Below, piece after piece: positions 1 to 11,534 of a DNA stretch of 64,000 bases. How positions within the stretch are numbered: the first letter of the stretch is position 1; each line of letters begins with the position of its first letter. The stretch covers positions 59,558,841 through 59,622,840 of the forward strand of contig NC_088132.1 in assembly GCF_036370855.1 (NCBI RefSeq). Reading direction: 5' to 3'. The notes below the pieces were generated by a model. That model had not been told where the DNA came from and ran no database searches. It saw only the letters and a program-made list of their open reading frames with translations. Origin of the DNA: Dromaius novaehollandiae (lineage: Eukaryota; Chordata; Aves; Casuariiformes; Dromaiidae). The translations under genes were made by a program, and so were the position numbers.

Positions 1-1080
1 AGCAGGAGGCCTACCAGTTGCTCTGTGAGCAGCAGTACAACAGAAGCAGGTATTTCCTGCACTTGCAAGATATAGGTGCAAGCACAAAAAGCTCAGTACA
101 GTGGTAAGACAGCAGACCTGCAGTGTGTACAACCACCAACCGCTCTGCGCGGGAAGCAGGAGAGCACACAACGGTCTCAGGGCCCCACCACTGCGGCTTG
201 GCCAGTAGGGCCCGGCACTTACATTTGCAGACTATCATTAATCTCAGGCAACGGAAGAAAAGCCAGGCATTGTGGCAAGTTTTCAGCCACTTTTGTAGAG
301 ATCTACATCCAAGGTAGGTAGCTGAGGCTTCCTTTATATGCAGTGGAGAGAGGCATGTTTTCAGGGCTCAATTCACTTGCCTATTTCAGACATTTATTTA
401 AGGAGATGAATCGCACCTGAAGCTTGTCTTTCTCCAGTGGCCAGAGAGGGAGCTCTGGCTGACTACCTCAGGGGCAGGTATCTACACTTACTCAAATTAA
501 TCCCACTCTGAACGTCCTACCTGCCTGGTTTCAAAACGCAGGCACACAAATACGCCAGTGAACTAATGGGAAAGTCTGAGCTGTCAGGCCAGAGAGGGCA
601 TTTTCCACATAAAGGAGTTTGGTTTTGAATTCAGCTTGGATAAAATGTAAACAAGAAGAAAGCGCGTGGATCTGCAGCCACATGGGCCGTCTGGGATCAC
701 GCATGTGGCTCCAAGCAACGCTGTGATCTCTAGCCCTCTTAGCCTCTGCCACCCAGTGAACTAAGTCACTCAGGCGCTGCTTTGCTGAGCAGCTTGCGTG
801 GTCACACAGCATGGCAGATCACTCTCCAAAACCCCCTCACGTATTAGCCTGACTGTACAACTTCAGTAGTTAATAGGGTGGGATTCCTGCCTAGTCAGAG
901 TGCTTCTGATAATCACCAAGGGTCATGTATAATAAGACATATAGTGCAGAGAAGTACAGGTTTTACACACACACACACACACACACACACGCTGAAAGAA
1001 ACAATCAGTACTTAAGAGTTATAATTAAAAGTTAAAAGCTGATATTTTAGATACGTTGAATGGTTTTGATCTTTTGTTCT
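1..1080. other. Intergenic stretch with no recognised gene
   Basis: I see no exon-like similarity in this stretch. It has higher GC than the following 2 kb and contains an (AC)13 microsatellite at 965-990. The open frames here are short and lack splice-site context or family similarity. It may be intergenic DNA downstream of MTX3, or the distal end of an alternative MTX3 3' UTR, since a minus-strand AATAAA-type signal (TTTATT on the plus strand) also occurs near 390. Confidence 0.5.
965..990. repeat. (AC)13 microsatellite
   Basis: An uninterrupted run of 13 AC units. On the minus strand it reads as a GT-rich tract about 100 bases beyond the candidate MTX3 poly(A) signal at 1095-1100. It may be length-polymorphic. 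Confidence 0.95.
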
Positions 1081-1094
1081 AGCAGTCAGGTGTT

Positions 1095-1100
1095 TTTATT
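1095..1100 (-). terminator. MTX3: Candidate distal MTX3 poly(A) signal
   Basis: The plus strand reads TTTATT, which is AATAAA on the MTX3 strand. It lies near the end of the AT-rich 3' UTR-like stretch, and cleavage would be expected around 1070-1085. Choice between this site and 2054-2059 is uncertain. Confidence 0.4.
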
Positions 1101-2053
1101 TCTTTTTACGGAGCCATTTTACAGATGAGAAACTCTTTCATAAGAAAAAAATCCCTAAAACCCAACATAACCTCAATTAAAAAAAATGCTACCAGAACTC
1201 CATTAAAAATCCCAAATTTTAATCTTGGAGCAATGAACTCGTTACAAAGAGATTTTAAAGATTAAGTGTACATATTCACAAAAGCAACAAACTAAGGCAT
1301 ATTATCCATAGCTGTGTTCAATAAATAAAAGACTTAGAAAAGCCACATGACATGATTTCATTTAAACCTTGTCAAGATATGGGCAGCAAAGATTTCAAAT
1401 ATTTGACTTCCTTTTACATGTACTGGACTGTCAGTTTGTTCAATTATCATGAGTATGGACTAGATCCATTTCTAATCACTAAAACAAACATTCTAGGAAG
1501 AGCATGAAGCATAAACCTTATTGTAAAGTGCTCATTAGAAACCCACCATTTTAGTCATAATTAAGAAATGTTAAAGATAATCTTATTACATTCCTTAGAT
1601 ATCAAGTCTAAAAGTACAGTATGTACACAATCTACAGTCTTGTCTGTATAAATAGTAAATAATTTATCTATATATCTCAAATGTGACTAGTAGCTGAAGG
1701 GAAGTTGAAAGCTATTTTGATTCAGCAGGGGGGGAATCAGAAGAGTCATCCTATACATATATCCATGGGAATTCTGTATCTCAAGTGCCGCCATTTGGGC
1801 TAATCTCCTTGACTAACTCCGACGACCCCACTCACGAAGCATCTGCCAGCACATTACCAATACAGAATTACGGTATCTCTTCTACAACAGAATTGCTTGG
1901 GTCTCTAGAACAGGCAAGACTGCTGCTAAGAGGAAATGTAATGAGACACACTAAGTCCCTTAATTAAATAGAAGAAATATGTGCTGAAATATATTACACT
2001 TGCAGAGATAAAAGAACTCTGGACCAGACTGTCAAGGAATAAAATTTTGGACA

Positions 2054-2059
2054 TTTATT
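2054..2059 (-). terminator. MTX3: Candidate proximal MTX3 poly(A) signal
   Basis: The plus strand reads TTTATT, giving AATAAA on the minus strand about 1 kb after the MTX3 stop codon. Use of this site would give a shorter 3' UTR than the signal at 1095-1100. Confidence 0.35.
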
Positions 2060-3044
2060 TTTTGAATGAACTTTAGCACTTATAAAAAGTAAGACAAAAC
2101 TAATTAGAGGCATCTGTGACAAAGTAAAAAAGCCTACATCGGCTTTTTTTTTTTAAACAAAGTTTTAACCAGTGCATCTCAGTCCAGAGCTGCAGTATGT
2201 CTGCTAATCAAAGTCTCTTGTCTTACTGGGAACAAAGCAAACCCCTCCACCTTGCTACCAGTGTTTTCTGTGATTTAGACTCACGGTTTCGTAGCATGGA
2301 ATATTATCCAGTACACAGGTTAAGCTTCTTTCACTCAGGTATCAGTGGTGATAGTGGCGTTAGTATTGTACATCACTGTACTCCCCACAGCGCACACACT
2401 TTTCAACATTTTCCTCAAAGTGCAACGTGACAAGCTTTCAAAAATACATGCACCCTTAAAATATAAGACACAATAGTGTTCATGAAGTACAATAAAAAAT
2501 GTTTTACTTCCTCTCATTGCCTTTCAGTTCTCATCTGCTATGAAGGGCAACATTTCGTTCTCTTCCAGTCTTTTCCGCAGTTTTAAAACTGGACTTTGTA
2601 ATTTGCAGAAAGATATATAGAAAGTGAGCACAGCCACTCACACATAGTGACATGGCTGCACTATAAAATAACACGATTACAGTAAAATCAAAAGCCATAA
2701 AGTAAAATAAAGGTGAACATTCCATAAATGGAATCTTAACTTTTGGTCAACATTTTTGCTAGCCTAAAGACAAAAATCTGCTGTACAGAAATCACTTTAA
2801 CATCTGCTGCAGGAGCAAGCTTCTTGTTTAATAGTTTACTCTAGCCTCAGCTTTGTGTGTGGTAAGCCTGAACTATGCTTTTTCTTAAAAGAATAGGCAG
2901 ATACGAGACTGTAAAGCTGTAGTTCTTCCCTAATTATACCCATTAGCAGATTCTTCCCTTATCAAACCATATTTACGTGAAAAAAATTGCTGCGATGTTC
3001 AGAAGAGTTGAAGGCAAACACACATGTATGGGCAACAGAAGCTG

Positions 3045-3155
3045 TCAAGGTGACAAACGATTCAATGGACTGCTTTCTTCTCCACCTGCAGCAAGCTTGA
3101 GTGTTGTTAGCTTTCGAGGGGGATGCTGAGGACTCTTACGAAGGTTGTCGTCCAT
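3045..3155 (-). CDS. MTX3: MTX3 coding exon 9 (residues 277-312 and stop)
   Basis: The acceptor is CTCTGCAG. It encodes [20 protein letters not shown] through NRLSP and the TGA stop at 3045-3047. As in the human protein, the C-terminus is polar and lacks an obvious transmembrane anchor. Confidence 0.95.
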   Translation of the reverse strand: MDDNLRKSPQHPPRKLTTLKLAAGGEESSPLNRLSP

Positions 3156-6100
3156 CTGCAGAGAAATAATGAGAGCCGGATCTGGCAAACAGTAGAATAC
3201 AGATTATGTCATTAGTCTATTTGTTGTGGGTCCAATCATGAATGCTGGTTTGCTTTTTTTTTTTACCCTGTTATTTCAGTCCTAGCCAAAAAAAGATGCC
3301 TTGGTTCCTTTTCACTCCCAAGTATCTGCTTGTGTTAGAGCTGCTATTCATTCCATTAGCATATGATAGCAAATCCAGGGCAAACAGGTGTGCTTCTCCC
3401 CAAATCATTTGACCAAGATAAATGAAGAAGGCAACATGGCTATCTTTTTCAAAGCGGCCGAAGTTTCGGTTTTGTAGAATAGTCAAACTCTACTAGAAAG
3501 CAGATCAGAAGTCAAATTACTAACCTCAATAGATGCTTTTGCATGCTCAGCACCTTGCAGGAGTGAATCTTTTTCAAATTGGAAACAGTCTGGAGGAGTT
3601 GGGGGAATTTAGGTGACTTAGAGATTTCAGAAAATATTTAATAAAGAGACTGTGATAAGGCTTTTTCAAACACAGGTTAAAATTAATCTCTGAATAAAAA
3701 GATTTTACATTTTCACTGTATATCAATCTAAGGCACTGTACATAGCGTGATATTTAAAAAAGAACAGTCTAGCTACTATACAATAAACAGAATCACATAA
3801 GACAGCACAGGGAGGATCTCCAGAGGTCATCTAGTCCATCCCACTTCCTCAAGGTAGGATCAGCTTTACCTAAATCATGCCTGACAAATGTCTGTGTAAC
3901 CCATTCTTTAAAACTTCCACAGCCACACTTCAATGCCACAAAGAGGAGATACAATCAATACCTAATGCTACAGAAACGGTATATAATTAATCTATTTGAT
4001 ACACTGATCTTTTCCAAAAAGAAGTGCCATCTGTCCTTCTAGTTAGAATTTTTTGTCTCTGCATCAATAGACTAATTGTTCGCAAGCACTTTTCACATAA
4101 GTTAGAGAGCTTTTGATAGGTGCTGAGTGACAGCCTTGGAAACAAAGAATGCAAAGAAATAAAAGCTAGAGGTAGAACAAGTAGGAGAAAGAATGACTGC
4201 GGGTTAGTGACTAGAGCACTCAGCTGGAGGCAAGGGAAGCTGGGTATTAGTCTTAGCTTGCAAAACCATTTCTGGGTTTTGATCAATACCTTTGCCTTCT
4301 TTTTTGTTCGTATATGCACTTGCTGAAAGATATCAGTCTTTTTTGGTATGCACAGTTGCAAGATAATGTTCTTTTGATTGTAATAAAAATACTTCCAAAG
4401 TACAAGGCCTCATTAATCATTCCTTTCAAATTACATAATTTTCTTCCTGTATCTCTACGCAAACTAACTCATTAGAAAAGAAGCAATTAAAATAAAAATG
4501 TCCGTCGTAGAGTTGCAGTTGATAGGCGAGAATATTTGTTAACAGGAAACCACAAGGAAGCAAGAAAATTAGAAACTGAAGCAAAGGTAACCTTTTCAAT
4601 CAAGTTGGATTCCTTATTTACAAGCTGTGTGAGTTTCTGCAGATTAGCATCTACTGTATCCTGTCCAGCTGGAGAATGGCCTGGAGAGTGAAGGCAGAAA
4701 GATGAAGAGTGAAAAGGTTCTTAGAAAAGCTTTCAAAACCCTTAAAAATGCATTGGAGAGAAAGTTCATACAATATTTTTATCCCCTCTAAAAAGAATGT
4801 AAGTGGAAAAGACATTCTGCACTAGAAACAAACAGAAGTACTGAGTGTGAGCCACAGCACAGAGACAGGTGTATTTTGCCAATGCCTGACAGGCTCTAAA
4901 AGTGAGGATTAAACCTGGGTTTTAATTTTCAATCATTTTTGCACAGCTTTGGAACATTTTTTACTCACACAAACTCCAGCATAAACAGAATAAAAATCTA
5001 ATTCTGCCTTGGCTCACAGGTGGAAACCATCACTCCTAAACTAAACTGACTATACATGACAAAATCAGGAAAAGAAAACACAGCTTACCTGAGACAGCTA
5101 ACCTAAAGTAGCAACTTAAAATATCATCACAGAAACGACACAGATTGGGAAGCTGTTTCAAATGCTCTTGTAATTGTATTCTGGGGAAGCACACTTTATA
5201 AAGTGGTGCAAGGAAACCAAACACAAAGGCATCCAAGGTAGAAGGCCTGAAAGAGTAACAGAACAAAACAGAGTGACTGAGACAAGACATTAAGACCGCT
5301 ACTACATACCCATTTTCTGTCTATGTCAAAACATACTCCGGACAGAATTTAGTCAGCCCTTCTGGCATTCCATCTTTTCACATCAATCTGGTAAAAGCTT
5401 TGTGGAGAGTATCTACTGATTTCAGCACCTCTGAATTAGAGACAAGGAGGCAAGCTGAAACAATAACTTTGACATTAAAATCCAGTCATGATGTCACGTA
5501 GACTGATAAGCCACTTTAAAACACACTTCTGGCACCACAACAGCCAAGCAGACTAGTTGTATGCCAGGGGAACAGAATCCTCTCTCATGAAATGGTCCAA
5601 CCTCAGTGGCTAAAGGAACAGATCCTCCTTTTGGGACCCCTTGGAGCTATGTTGTCGACAATATCTGTTTCCTGTTCTGTGTACGTACCACAGAAAGAGG
5701 ACTGTTCCCAGACCTACAGCCTCTTCCCATGGAGGCAGTGGCAACACCTCAGGCTTAAAGCGTTCTTCTACGTACAAGTGCAGAAGGTGACATTCAGTGA
5801 TTAGAAAAGCATTCTCTGGTGCTACACTAATTCACCAAGCACCCCACATTTTCTAAGCAGTGTAGGCAGCATCTGCCTCTCTATTAAGAAATGCAGGAGG
5901 AGGGGGAATATACCGACTGACACTGACTTCATCAGTCCAAAGATCTCATTCGTATCCTGTTCCCTCATTCAGATCTTACCTGAAATAACAGCGTGAAGCA
6001 CGAACCCACTGCACAGCACCTTTTAACAGTTGGCAGGTAACAAACCCCAGTGTTCACTGTGTCATGTAGTGCCCGTTTTCCTATCCATTAAAAAAAATGT

Positions 6101-9100
6101 GCACTCACGTATTTCCAAAGAAAAACTCAGATGTTCCCAGTCTCTTCGACAGGAGATTTAGGCATTCCTTGGCATCCCTGTATATCTGATGAGACACAAA
6201 ACTGTCTAAGAGCCATAGGTGTAGCAAGCCTAGTATGCACAGCATCATTCATTGTTTGGCAGCACGTTAACCTGTTTGAGCTCTTCTCTTTGACAGCACC
6301 AACTTACGAACCAAATTCTTCACTACAGGACACATACCTGTGCTTCCACTTCAGTGAGACTGTAGAGTGGAGGACCACCCCTGGTCAGCAAGATCCTGTT
6401 GAGAGCTTCCCTGGACATCTTTCCAGGCAGATACAAACTCAGTGGGAAGGGAATCCTTGAGGCAAACCATGGCTTTGTCACACTGCAGTAGTTCTCAGCC
6501 TCAACCCAGAATGTGTGCAGCTGTATCAACACAAGTAAGAATATGAACAAGAGCTGACTGGAATTTGAATAAGAATAGTACACTTCTCTTCAAAGTTTAA
6601 TGTGGAAGATCTCTGTCACAGAAGCACCAGGAATTGTTGTAATTTAAAGCAATCAGACTCCATAATGGATTGTATTAATACTTTGAGTGTAGGCATATAC
6701 AATTAAGGCCACAGCTACCTTATATCTAAATGAAAAATTTGAGATGTTACATAGACATATATACATGCATAAAATTACATACACACAGTGTTTGCATATA
6801 CGTATACACACACACACACTGTGTGTATATGTACACTCACACACATTGTAAACAGAAACTATATGTAAATACTTACACACCTATAAAGTATGTAAGTTCT
6901 ATTTTTCAGTGTGTCTGATACTACCCCATAAGTTCTACAGGATCAGGTTTGAACTTTTTAGAATTTTCTTTTGGAATTTTACATAAATCTTAAAATAAAA
7001 AGAAATTATGAGGTGATGAATTTGAGAGCCCTGCAGGATAGCTGAAGAGGCTAGCTTATGACACATTTGCTCAGAGTATTTTTTCCTGTACAAACTGAAG
7101 GCTGGGGATTTTTATACCTGTAATATACTTGCACTAAATTGGTGAGGACATGTGGCCATGTGCTATTTAGAACTGAAAAACAAAATTACCAGTGGCTATT
7201 TTAATTTCTCAAAAGTTCCAACAAAACAGTTATAAATGTCTTCACAGTTTGTGCACCTCACATCAGACACCATCACATATACTATATCTTACTCAAAGGT
7301 TTATCAGAAGCATCAAATGAAACAAAAAATGGCCAGAGCAAGCTGTTTTTAGCATACTGTTTAGCAAAAAGCATCTAAAAGAAAAAAAAAGTCATAGGTG
7401 CAATTTTAAAATCTGTCATAGATTCATTATTATTACCCTTCTATCACATTCTTCACCCACCCTGTTTTTTTTCTTTTCAAAAGTTGCTAGGCAATAGTTC
7501 CCAAATTCGACTAACAGAGCAAATGCACTCCAGCCAGGACGATGGTGTTACTTCAGCGTTTCTCCGATTGGGCACCTCTTGCAATACTCACTTCCAAAAT
7601 TCTGCCCTCTATAAATATTTCCCGATATTTACCAGAGCAGGAAGCAGCTTCTCTTCAAGTAGCGCAATATATGCCAGCGTATCAGCTCCTTGTTTTGCAG
7701 ACAATTCATAATCAGCATTGTATTTCTATGAATTAACAAATAAGAAAAATACATACTGCAAGTAGTGTTACACAGAACTTTCCAGAAAGATGATGCAACC
7801 AAAAATGCAACCAAAAATGATTTCAAACTTAACAGCTGTCAGGTAGGCAAATATTAACAATATTTTTCAGGACGGAAAGCACAGGCTCACTCGAATTTCC
7901 TTCCTTTACTTCTTCAGGCTATGTCACACTTCCTTGCATTTTACATTTCTGCTTACTCGTTCCTAGACTTTTGCACCCTTCGGTTCCCAGAATAACTCCT
8001 GTGCGTGCCTGCCGCTGCTTGCCAAGCAAGTGTCCAGTGATACAAAGGCAATTTTTCAGCACTCAGGGCTGTAGCAAACCTCTAGCAAGTCCTGGTCTTT
8101 ATTTTTGGATAACAAATCAAAGTATTCCTATCTGTTACCCTTAATTAGCTTTTTTAAAGTTTTAAAATTGGGTATCAACAATATAAGAGACCAAATACAC
8201 AGCAAGATTAATGCAGTTACAGCTAACTCAGCTTTTTAATTCTGACACAAGATTCTTTTAAGGTGCATAAAAACGGCTGGTAAATTTTGAGGGAGGGGAG
8301 AGGAGGTCAGTTTTATTAATTTAGAAACAGCAAAGGGTTGGTGCTGATCTTCCTTATTTTTGGATATCTGAAAAGTATGCATATCACTGTTGTACTTTAA
8401 CTGAGTTTTTTTTCCCCAACATTAAAGAATCTTTAGTATTGAAATGATAGGAAACTTCTGAATTTTAAAAAGACTGTCTAAAATCCCATCTCAAATGCTC
8501 AGTTTTCATATTCTATTTTTCTCTCCCAAAAAGATTTAAAGTTTCACTAACATGCCATTCATTGGATAATCTTCTTGACTAGGCAGGAACTGAATTTCTA
8601 ATATAAAAAACAGAACAGAAGGCTGGAGGACCACCTTAGAAATAAAAAGACAATGCCATGCTTTATTAGACATCTTTATACTCTGTGAAAAGAAACTGTA
8701 TAGCTTTATTCTTTGTGAATAAAACATTATGAGACCTGCAAAATGCTGGCAAGACCTGACTATATAATAACATGATGTGCATCAAGAAATGCTTGCAGAT
8801 GTTTTTCTGCTACAAGCTACAGAAAAACTACAGTAAGTCAAAAATAAGTTTTATGTATTATCCTTCAAAAAAAGAGTATTAGGAGACAATTACCCATTTA
8901 AACAGTCAAAACCACACTTTTCAAACTGTGATCTCCTAGGTCTGCAAAGCCATAATGACATTAAACCGTTTTAATTAAGAATGTGATGAAACTGCAGAGT
9001 GCTCAGCGAGAAAACACTCAGTTAAGGTTAGTTTGTTGTCCTGTTCAATGAACAGGGTTTTTTTTCATGTCTATTTTTGAACCTTGCACAGGACTAATAG

Positions 9101-11534
9101 TAAATCTTTTAAATAGCTATCTGCAATCCACCATTTTGCAATCCTTGTGCATGTCTGGAAAATATGAAAGCACTGGGTCAGAACTGAGCTCCAGGCTTTT
9201 GGAAGCCTGTGTCAATATACACAGCGGACACATATATGAACTAAGAGGCAGAAAAAACCTCAAATCTCTCGAAAGAGACCTACCTGCTTTCTTAAGAAGT
9301 TTAGTATTTTTGCTGGCTGAGAAATAACAGTGTCCTCCGATATCAAGATTGGTACCTCTCCTAAAAGGCATGAACAATACAGTCAACAGAATTTATACAG
9401 AAGACTTCTAATGTAACTGCACAATGATTGGTCACTTCATCTATCTCCCTTCTCTCCAATGCGTGCTCTGATCTTCCCAACGTGTACACATAAACTAAAT
9501 TTTATTGTATTACGCCCGTAACTAACACCAATACCTAAAAAGGGCCCACATCAAATCAGACTGAAGCCGATGTCATCTAACAGACTGTTGATACTTTGAG
9601 AACCAGGCCATTTATCTGGATTTCAGATATCTACCTTAAATCAAAAATCCCAGCCCAGTCCAAACCCCCTCTCAACTCACTCACCCCTAGGCCAATCCTT
9701 TCATCCTGTTTGCTTCCTGCCCTTCTCTTCCAAATCCATTTTACCCACTTGTTTTCTCTTGCCTCACTACAACCACTGTCCAAGCTACCAGCGCAGAAGG
9801 CAGAACTCTCCTGGAACCCAAAACACCTCCCGTCCGCCAGAGGCGTCCTGGCCTGCCGCTACCGCTTAGACTGCAGGAGCAAGGACTGAAAAACCTCTGG
9901 AACAGGGGCTATCTTACACACACAGTATGTTCACAAGGTACTTGTCGCAATGAGCCTAACATGACTGTGCTGCTATGTACTATTAAAGTATCAGTTACCA
10001 GCAACATCTGTTATTTGGATTTTTGGCGGTATGGATTTTATGTATTTCGACTATCAAGAAAGACAATGGACCTCTGAGAAGTATACCTAGCTAGTTCTTG
10101 GTGTTTTCTACTAGCAGCAAACAGCACACTAAAGAGCAAGAGTCAAAGGCCCAAACTTTATGTGGACATAGTAATGCCTAAATTGATCACATGGTAAGTA
10201 TAAAAAACAGAATACTTTAAACTTGCAGTGACTTTACCTCTGTGGAATACATCTAGACAAAAACTGAGATGCTGAGCAAACAGATAAGCAATAAGTACAA
10301 GTATCCAACACGAAAAAGTCCTCTCTCAATACCTTACCTATCTGACAACTAGGTTGTTAGTTACCTTTTCTAATTCAACTTCTCAAACCAAGTGCAGTAG
10401 TAAACATCCCAACTGATACAAGTTATGCTCCCTGAGACTCATTCTCAATTTCCAAATGCACCAGCCTTTTAAGTTTTGTATAATTAAAAAAATTTGATTT
10501 CCATATGCATGTCTGGTTACTATCGTTATAAATATGTAAACTGCAGAAAGCTTAAAATCTTGTTTTACTATACCACCTATTTAGACTGTTTGACAGAAAT
10601 AGCTGTATACTTAGCATCACACATATGCAGTTTAATAGTGTCCTTGCGGCACTTTATTTATGTCTTCCATTATTTTATTCCCATAAATCACACTTGATCC
10701 TGTAAACTCATTTATAGATATGTCTGAAAGCAAGGAGCCCAAACTGGAGCGGGTTACTCACGAACACAAAACCAAAAGAAACTCTGAAATAACTCTGAAA
10801 TTGGAACCTACATTTATAAAGTGACTGTGAGTTTAAAAAGGGGGGGGGGGGGGGGAGAGGGTACCTTTTCGAGCTCTCCAGGAGTTATTTATGGCATTCA
10901 CTGTCAGTGGAGCACCAGAAAATTTGGCATAAGCCTGCAAGATTGCAGAGAAAACAAAATTTAGTGGGCGTCCGTAAGTGTGAGAGGGCCACAAGGAAGA
11001 GCAGAGCTTTGTGGCCGGCGGTGCTGATCAGACTGGAAGCGCTGCCCCGTCGCGCAGCGCGTTTCCGACCCGAGGGCGGCTGCCACCTCTCCCGCCGCGG
11101 TCGGAGGCTCCTGCTGCAACGCGCACTGGCAGCGAGCGGCGGCAGCATCGCCTCCCGCCGCCTCGCCCGACCCAGCCGACCGAGGGCCGGGCGCTCCCGG
11201 CGCCTCGCCGCGGCCGCTCCCCCCTCACCCGCGCGGCAGCCCGCGAGCGAGGTGGCCGGGGCCGCGCCGCCCCCGCGGGCCCCGCACAGGCCGCGCCCGC
11301 GCTCCCGGCGCCACGGGCGGGCGCGCCCCTCAGCGGCGGCGGCGGCGGCGGCGCCTCCCTCGGCGGGGACAGCAGCAGCGGCGGCGGCAGGCGGGCCCTG
11401 GGCGCTGTCCCTCCCGCCGCCCCCCCGGCGGGCGGCGGCCCCCCGGCCGTTACCATGACGGTGAGCGACTCCGGGTGCACGGACGGCAGCCCCCAGCCGC
11501 CGCCCCAGCAACTCAGCTCCATGGGAGCCGCCAT
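3045..11534 (-). CDS. MTX3: Metaxin-3, complete gene with nine coding exons
   Basis: Metaxins are outer-mitochondrial-membrane proteins with a glutathione-S-transferase-like fold that take part in protein import and assembly of the sorting machinery. The coding exons in transcript order are 11454-11534, 10865-10934, 9284-9360, 7633-7725, 6338-6520, 6109-6185, 5089-5246, 4592-4680 and 3045-3155. They sum to 939 nt and 312 residues, and all are bounded by GT/AG with matching phases. The protein starts [20 protein letters not shown] and ends NRLSP. It closely follows my memory of human MTX3 throughout, including [15 protein letters not shown]-like, [19 protein letters not shown] and [11 protein letters not shown] see no frameshift or internal stop. 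Introns hold two old repeat fragments and a candidate alternative exon at 3525-3589. Family identity is near certain; functional statements are inherited from the family. Confidence 0.96.
3525..3589 (-). other. MTX3: Candidate alternative MTX3 exon (would replace exon 8)
   Basis: This 65-nt stretch on the minus strand lies between MTX3 exons 8 and 9. It is preceded by the pyrimidine-rich acceptor TTCCCCCAACTCCTCCAG and followed by donor GTTAGT. Spliced from exon 7 (phase 1) to exon 9 (phase 0) it is fully open and in frame, encoding 22 residues that begin DCFQFEKDS and end HAKASIE. Spliced after exon 8 it would shift the frame. No expression evidence is available here; it could be a chance open stretch. 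Confidence 0.4.
3788..3938 (-). repeat. CR1-like retroposon fragment, minus orientation
   Basis: The motifs AGAATCACA, CCAGAGGTCATCTAGTCCA, CTGACAAATGTCTGTGTAACC and the tract around TTCCACAGCCAC match the reverse complement of avian CR1 3'-end sequences as I remember them. The copy is truncated and diverged. It lies in MTX3 intron 8. Confidence 0.6.
4192..4265 (+). repeat. Possible MIR/tRNA-derived SINE head
   Basis: The order GGTTAGTGACTAGAGCACTC followed by GCTGGGTATTAGTCTTAGCT resembles the A-box and B-box region of MIR-type SINEs (guide: 'ggttctagtcccagct'). It is short and very diverged and sits in MTX3 intron 8 on the strand opposite to the gene. Confidence 0.35.
4592..4680 (-). CDS. 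MTX3: MTX3 coding exon 8 (residues 247-276)
   Basis: The acceptor is CTCCAG and the donor is the weak GTTACC. It encodes [19 protein letters not shown] through ESNLIEK, matching the human [26 protein letters not shown] segment. It has 89 nt, entering in phase 1 and leaving in phase 0. Confidence 0.94.
5089..5246 (-). CDS. MTX3: MTX3 coding exon 7 (residues 194-247)
   Basis: The acceptor is CTTTCAG and the donor is GTAAGC. It encodes [18 protein letters not shown] through [18 protein letters not shown], the core of the GST C-terminal-like domain. It has 158 nt and leaves phase 1, which is the phase needed both by exon 8 and by the candidate alternative exon at 3525-3589. Confidence 0.96.
6109..6185 (-). 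CDS. MTX3: MTX3 coding exon 6 (residues 169-194)
   Basis: It follows an ATCAG acceptor and starts [17 protein letters not shown], running to SEFFFGNT with donor GTGAGT. It has 77 nt and leaves phase 2. It corresponds to the human [26 protein letters not shown] stretch as I recall it. Confidence 0.95.
6338..6520 (-). CDS. MTX3: MTX3 coding exon 5 (residues 108-168)
   Basis: The acceptor is GATACAG and the donor is GTATGT. It encodes [18 protein letters not shown] through LTEVEAQ. This is the longest coding exon at 183 nt, phase 0 at both ends, and one of the most conserved stretches of the family ([20 protein letters not shown]). Confidence 0.96.
6790..6846. repeat. (CA)n/(TG)n low-complexity stretch
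   Basis: Alternating CA and TG dinucleotides form a dyad: ATACACACA and TGTGTGTAT face each other across seven bases at about 6804-6829. It is in MTX3 intron 4. It spawns overlapping open frames on both strands that are not genes. Confidence 0.8.
7633..7725 (-). CDS. MTX3: MTX3 coding exon 4 (residues 77-107)
   Basis: The acceptor is TTCATAG and the donor is GTAAAT. It encodes [19 protein letters not shown] through [10 protein letters not shown], the start of the helical C-terminal domain. It has 93 nt and phase 0 at both ends. Confidence 0.95.
9284..9360 (-). CDS. MTX3: MTX3 coding exon 3 (residues 51-76)
   Basis: The acceptor is CTTTTAG and the donor is GTAGGT. It encodes [19 protein letters not shown] followed by NFLRKQ, matching the metaxin segment around the cis-proline VPIL motif of thioredoxin-like folds. 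It has 77 nt, entering in phase 1 and leaving in phase 0. Confidence 0.95.
10840..10855. repeat. Poly-G tract of 16 next to the MTX3 exon 2 donor
   Basis: Sixteen consecutive G on the plus strand read as C16 in the MTX3 transcript, starting about ten bases after the exon 2 splice site. Confidence 0.95.
10865..10934 (-). CDS. MTX3: MTX3 coding exon 2 (residues 28-51)
   Basis: It begins [10 protein letters not shown] after acceptor TTGCAG and continues to SWRARK. The donor is GTACCC, followed almost at once on the transcript by a run of 16 C (plus-strand G at 10840-10855). The exon has 70 nt and leaves phase 1. Confidence 0.93.

Larger units (their letters stand above)
1080..3044 (-). other. 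MTX3: MTX3 3' untranslated region (putative extent)
   Basis: This AT-rich stretch lies directly downstream, on the minus strand, of the MTX3 stop codon at 3045-3047. I see no interrupting exon. Candidate poly(A) signals on the minus strand are at 2054-2059 and 1095-1100. The distal one is followed by a GT-rich microsatellite, a plausible downstream element. The boundary is inferred and transcript data would be needed to fix it. Confidence 0.5.

Noticed and set aside
6653-6918. Frames on both strands rich in His/Thr/Tyr/Cys/Val
   Set aside because: Produced by the CA/TG simple repeat.
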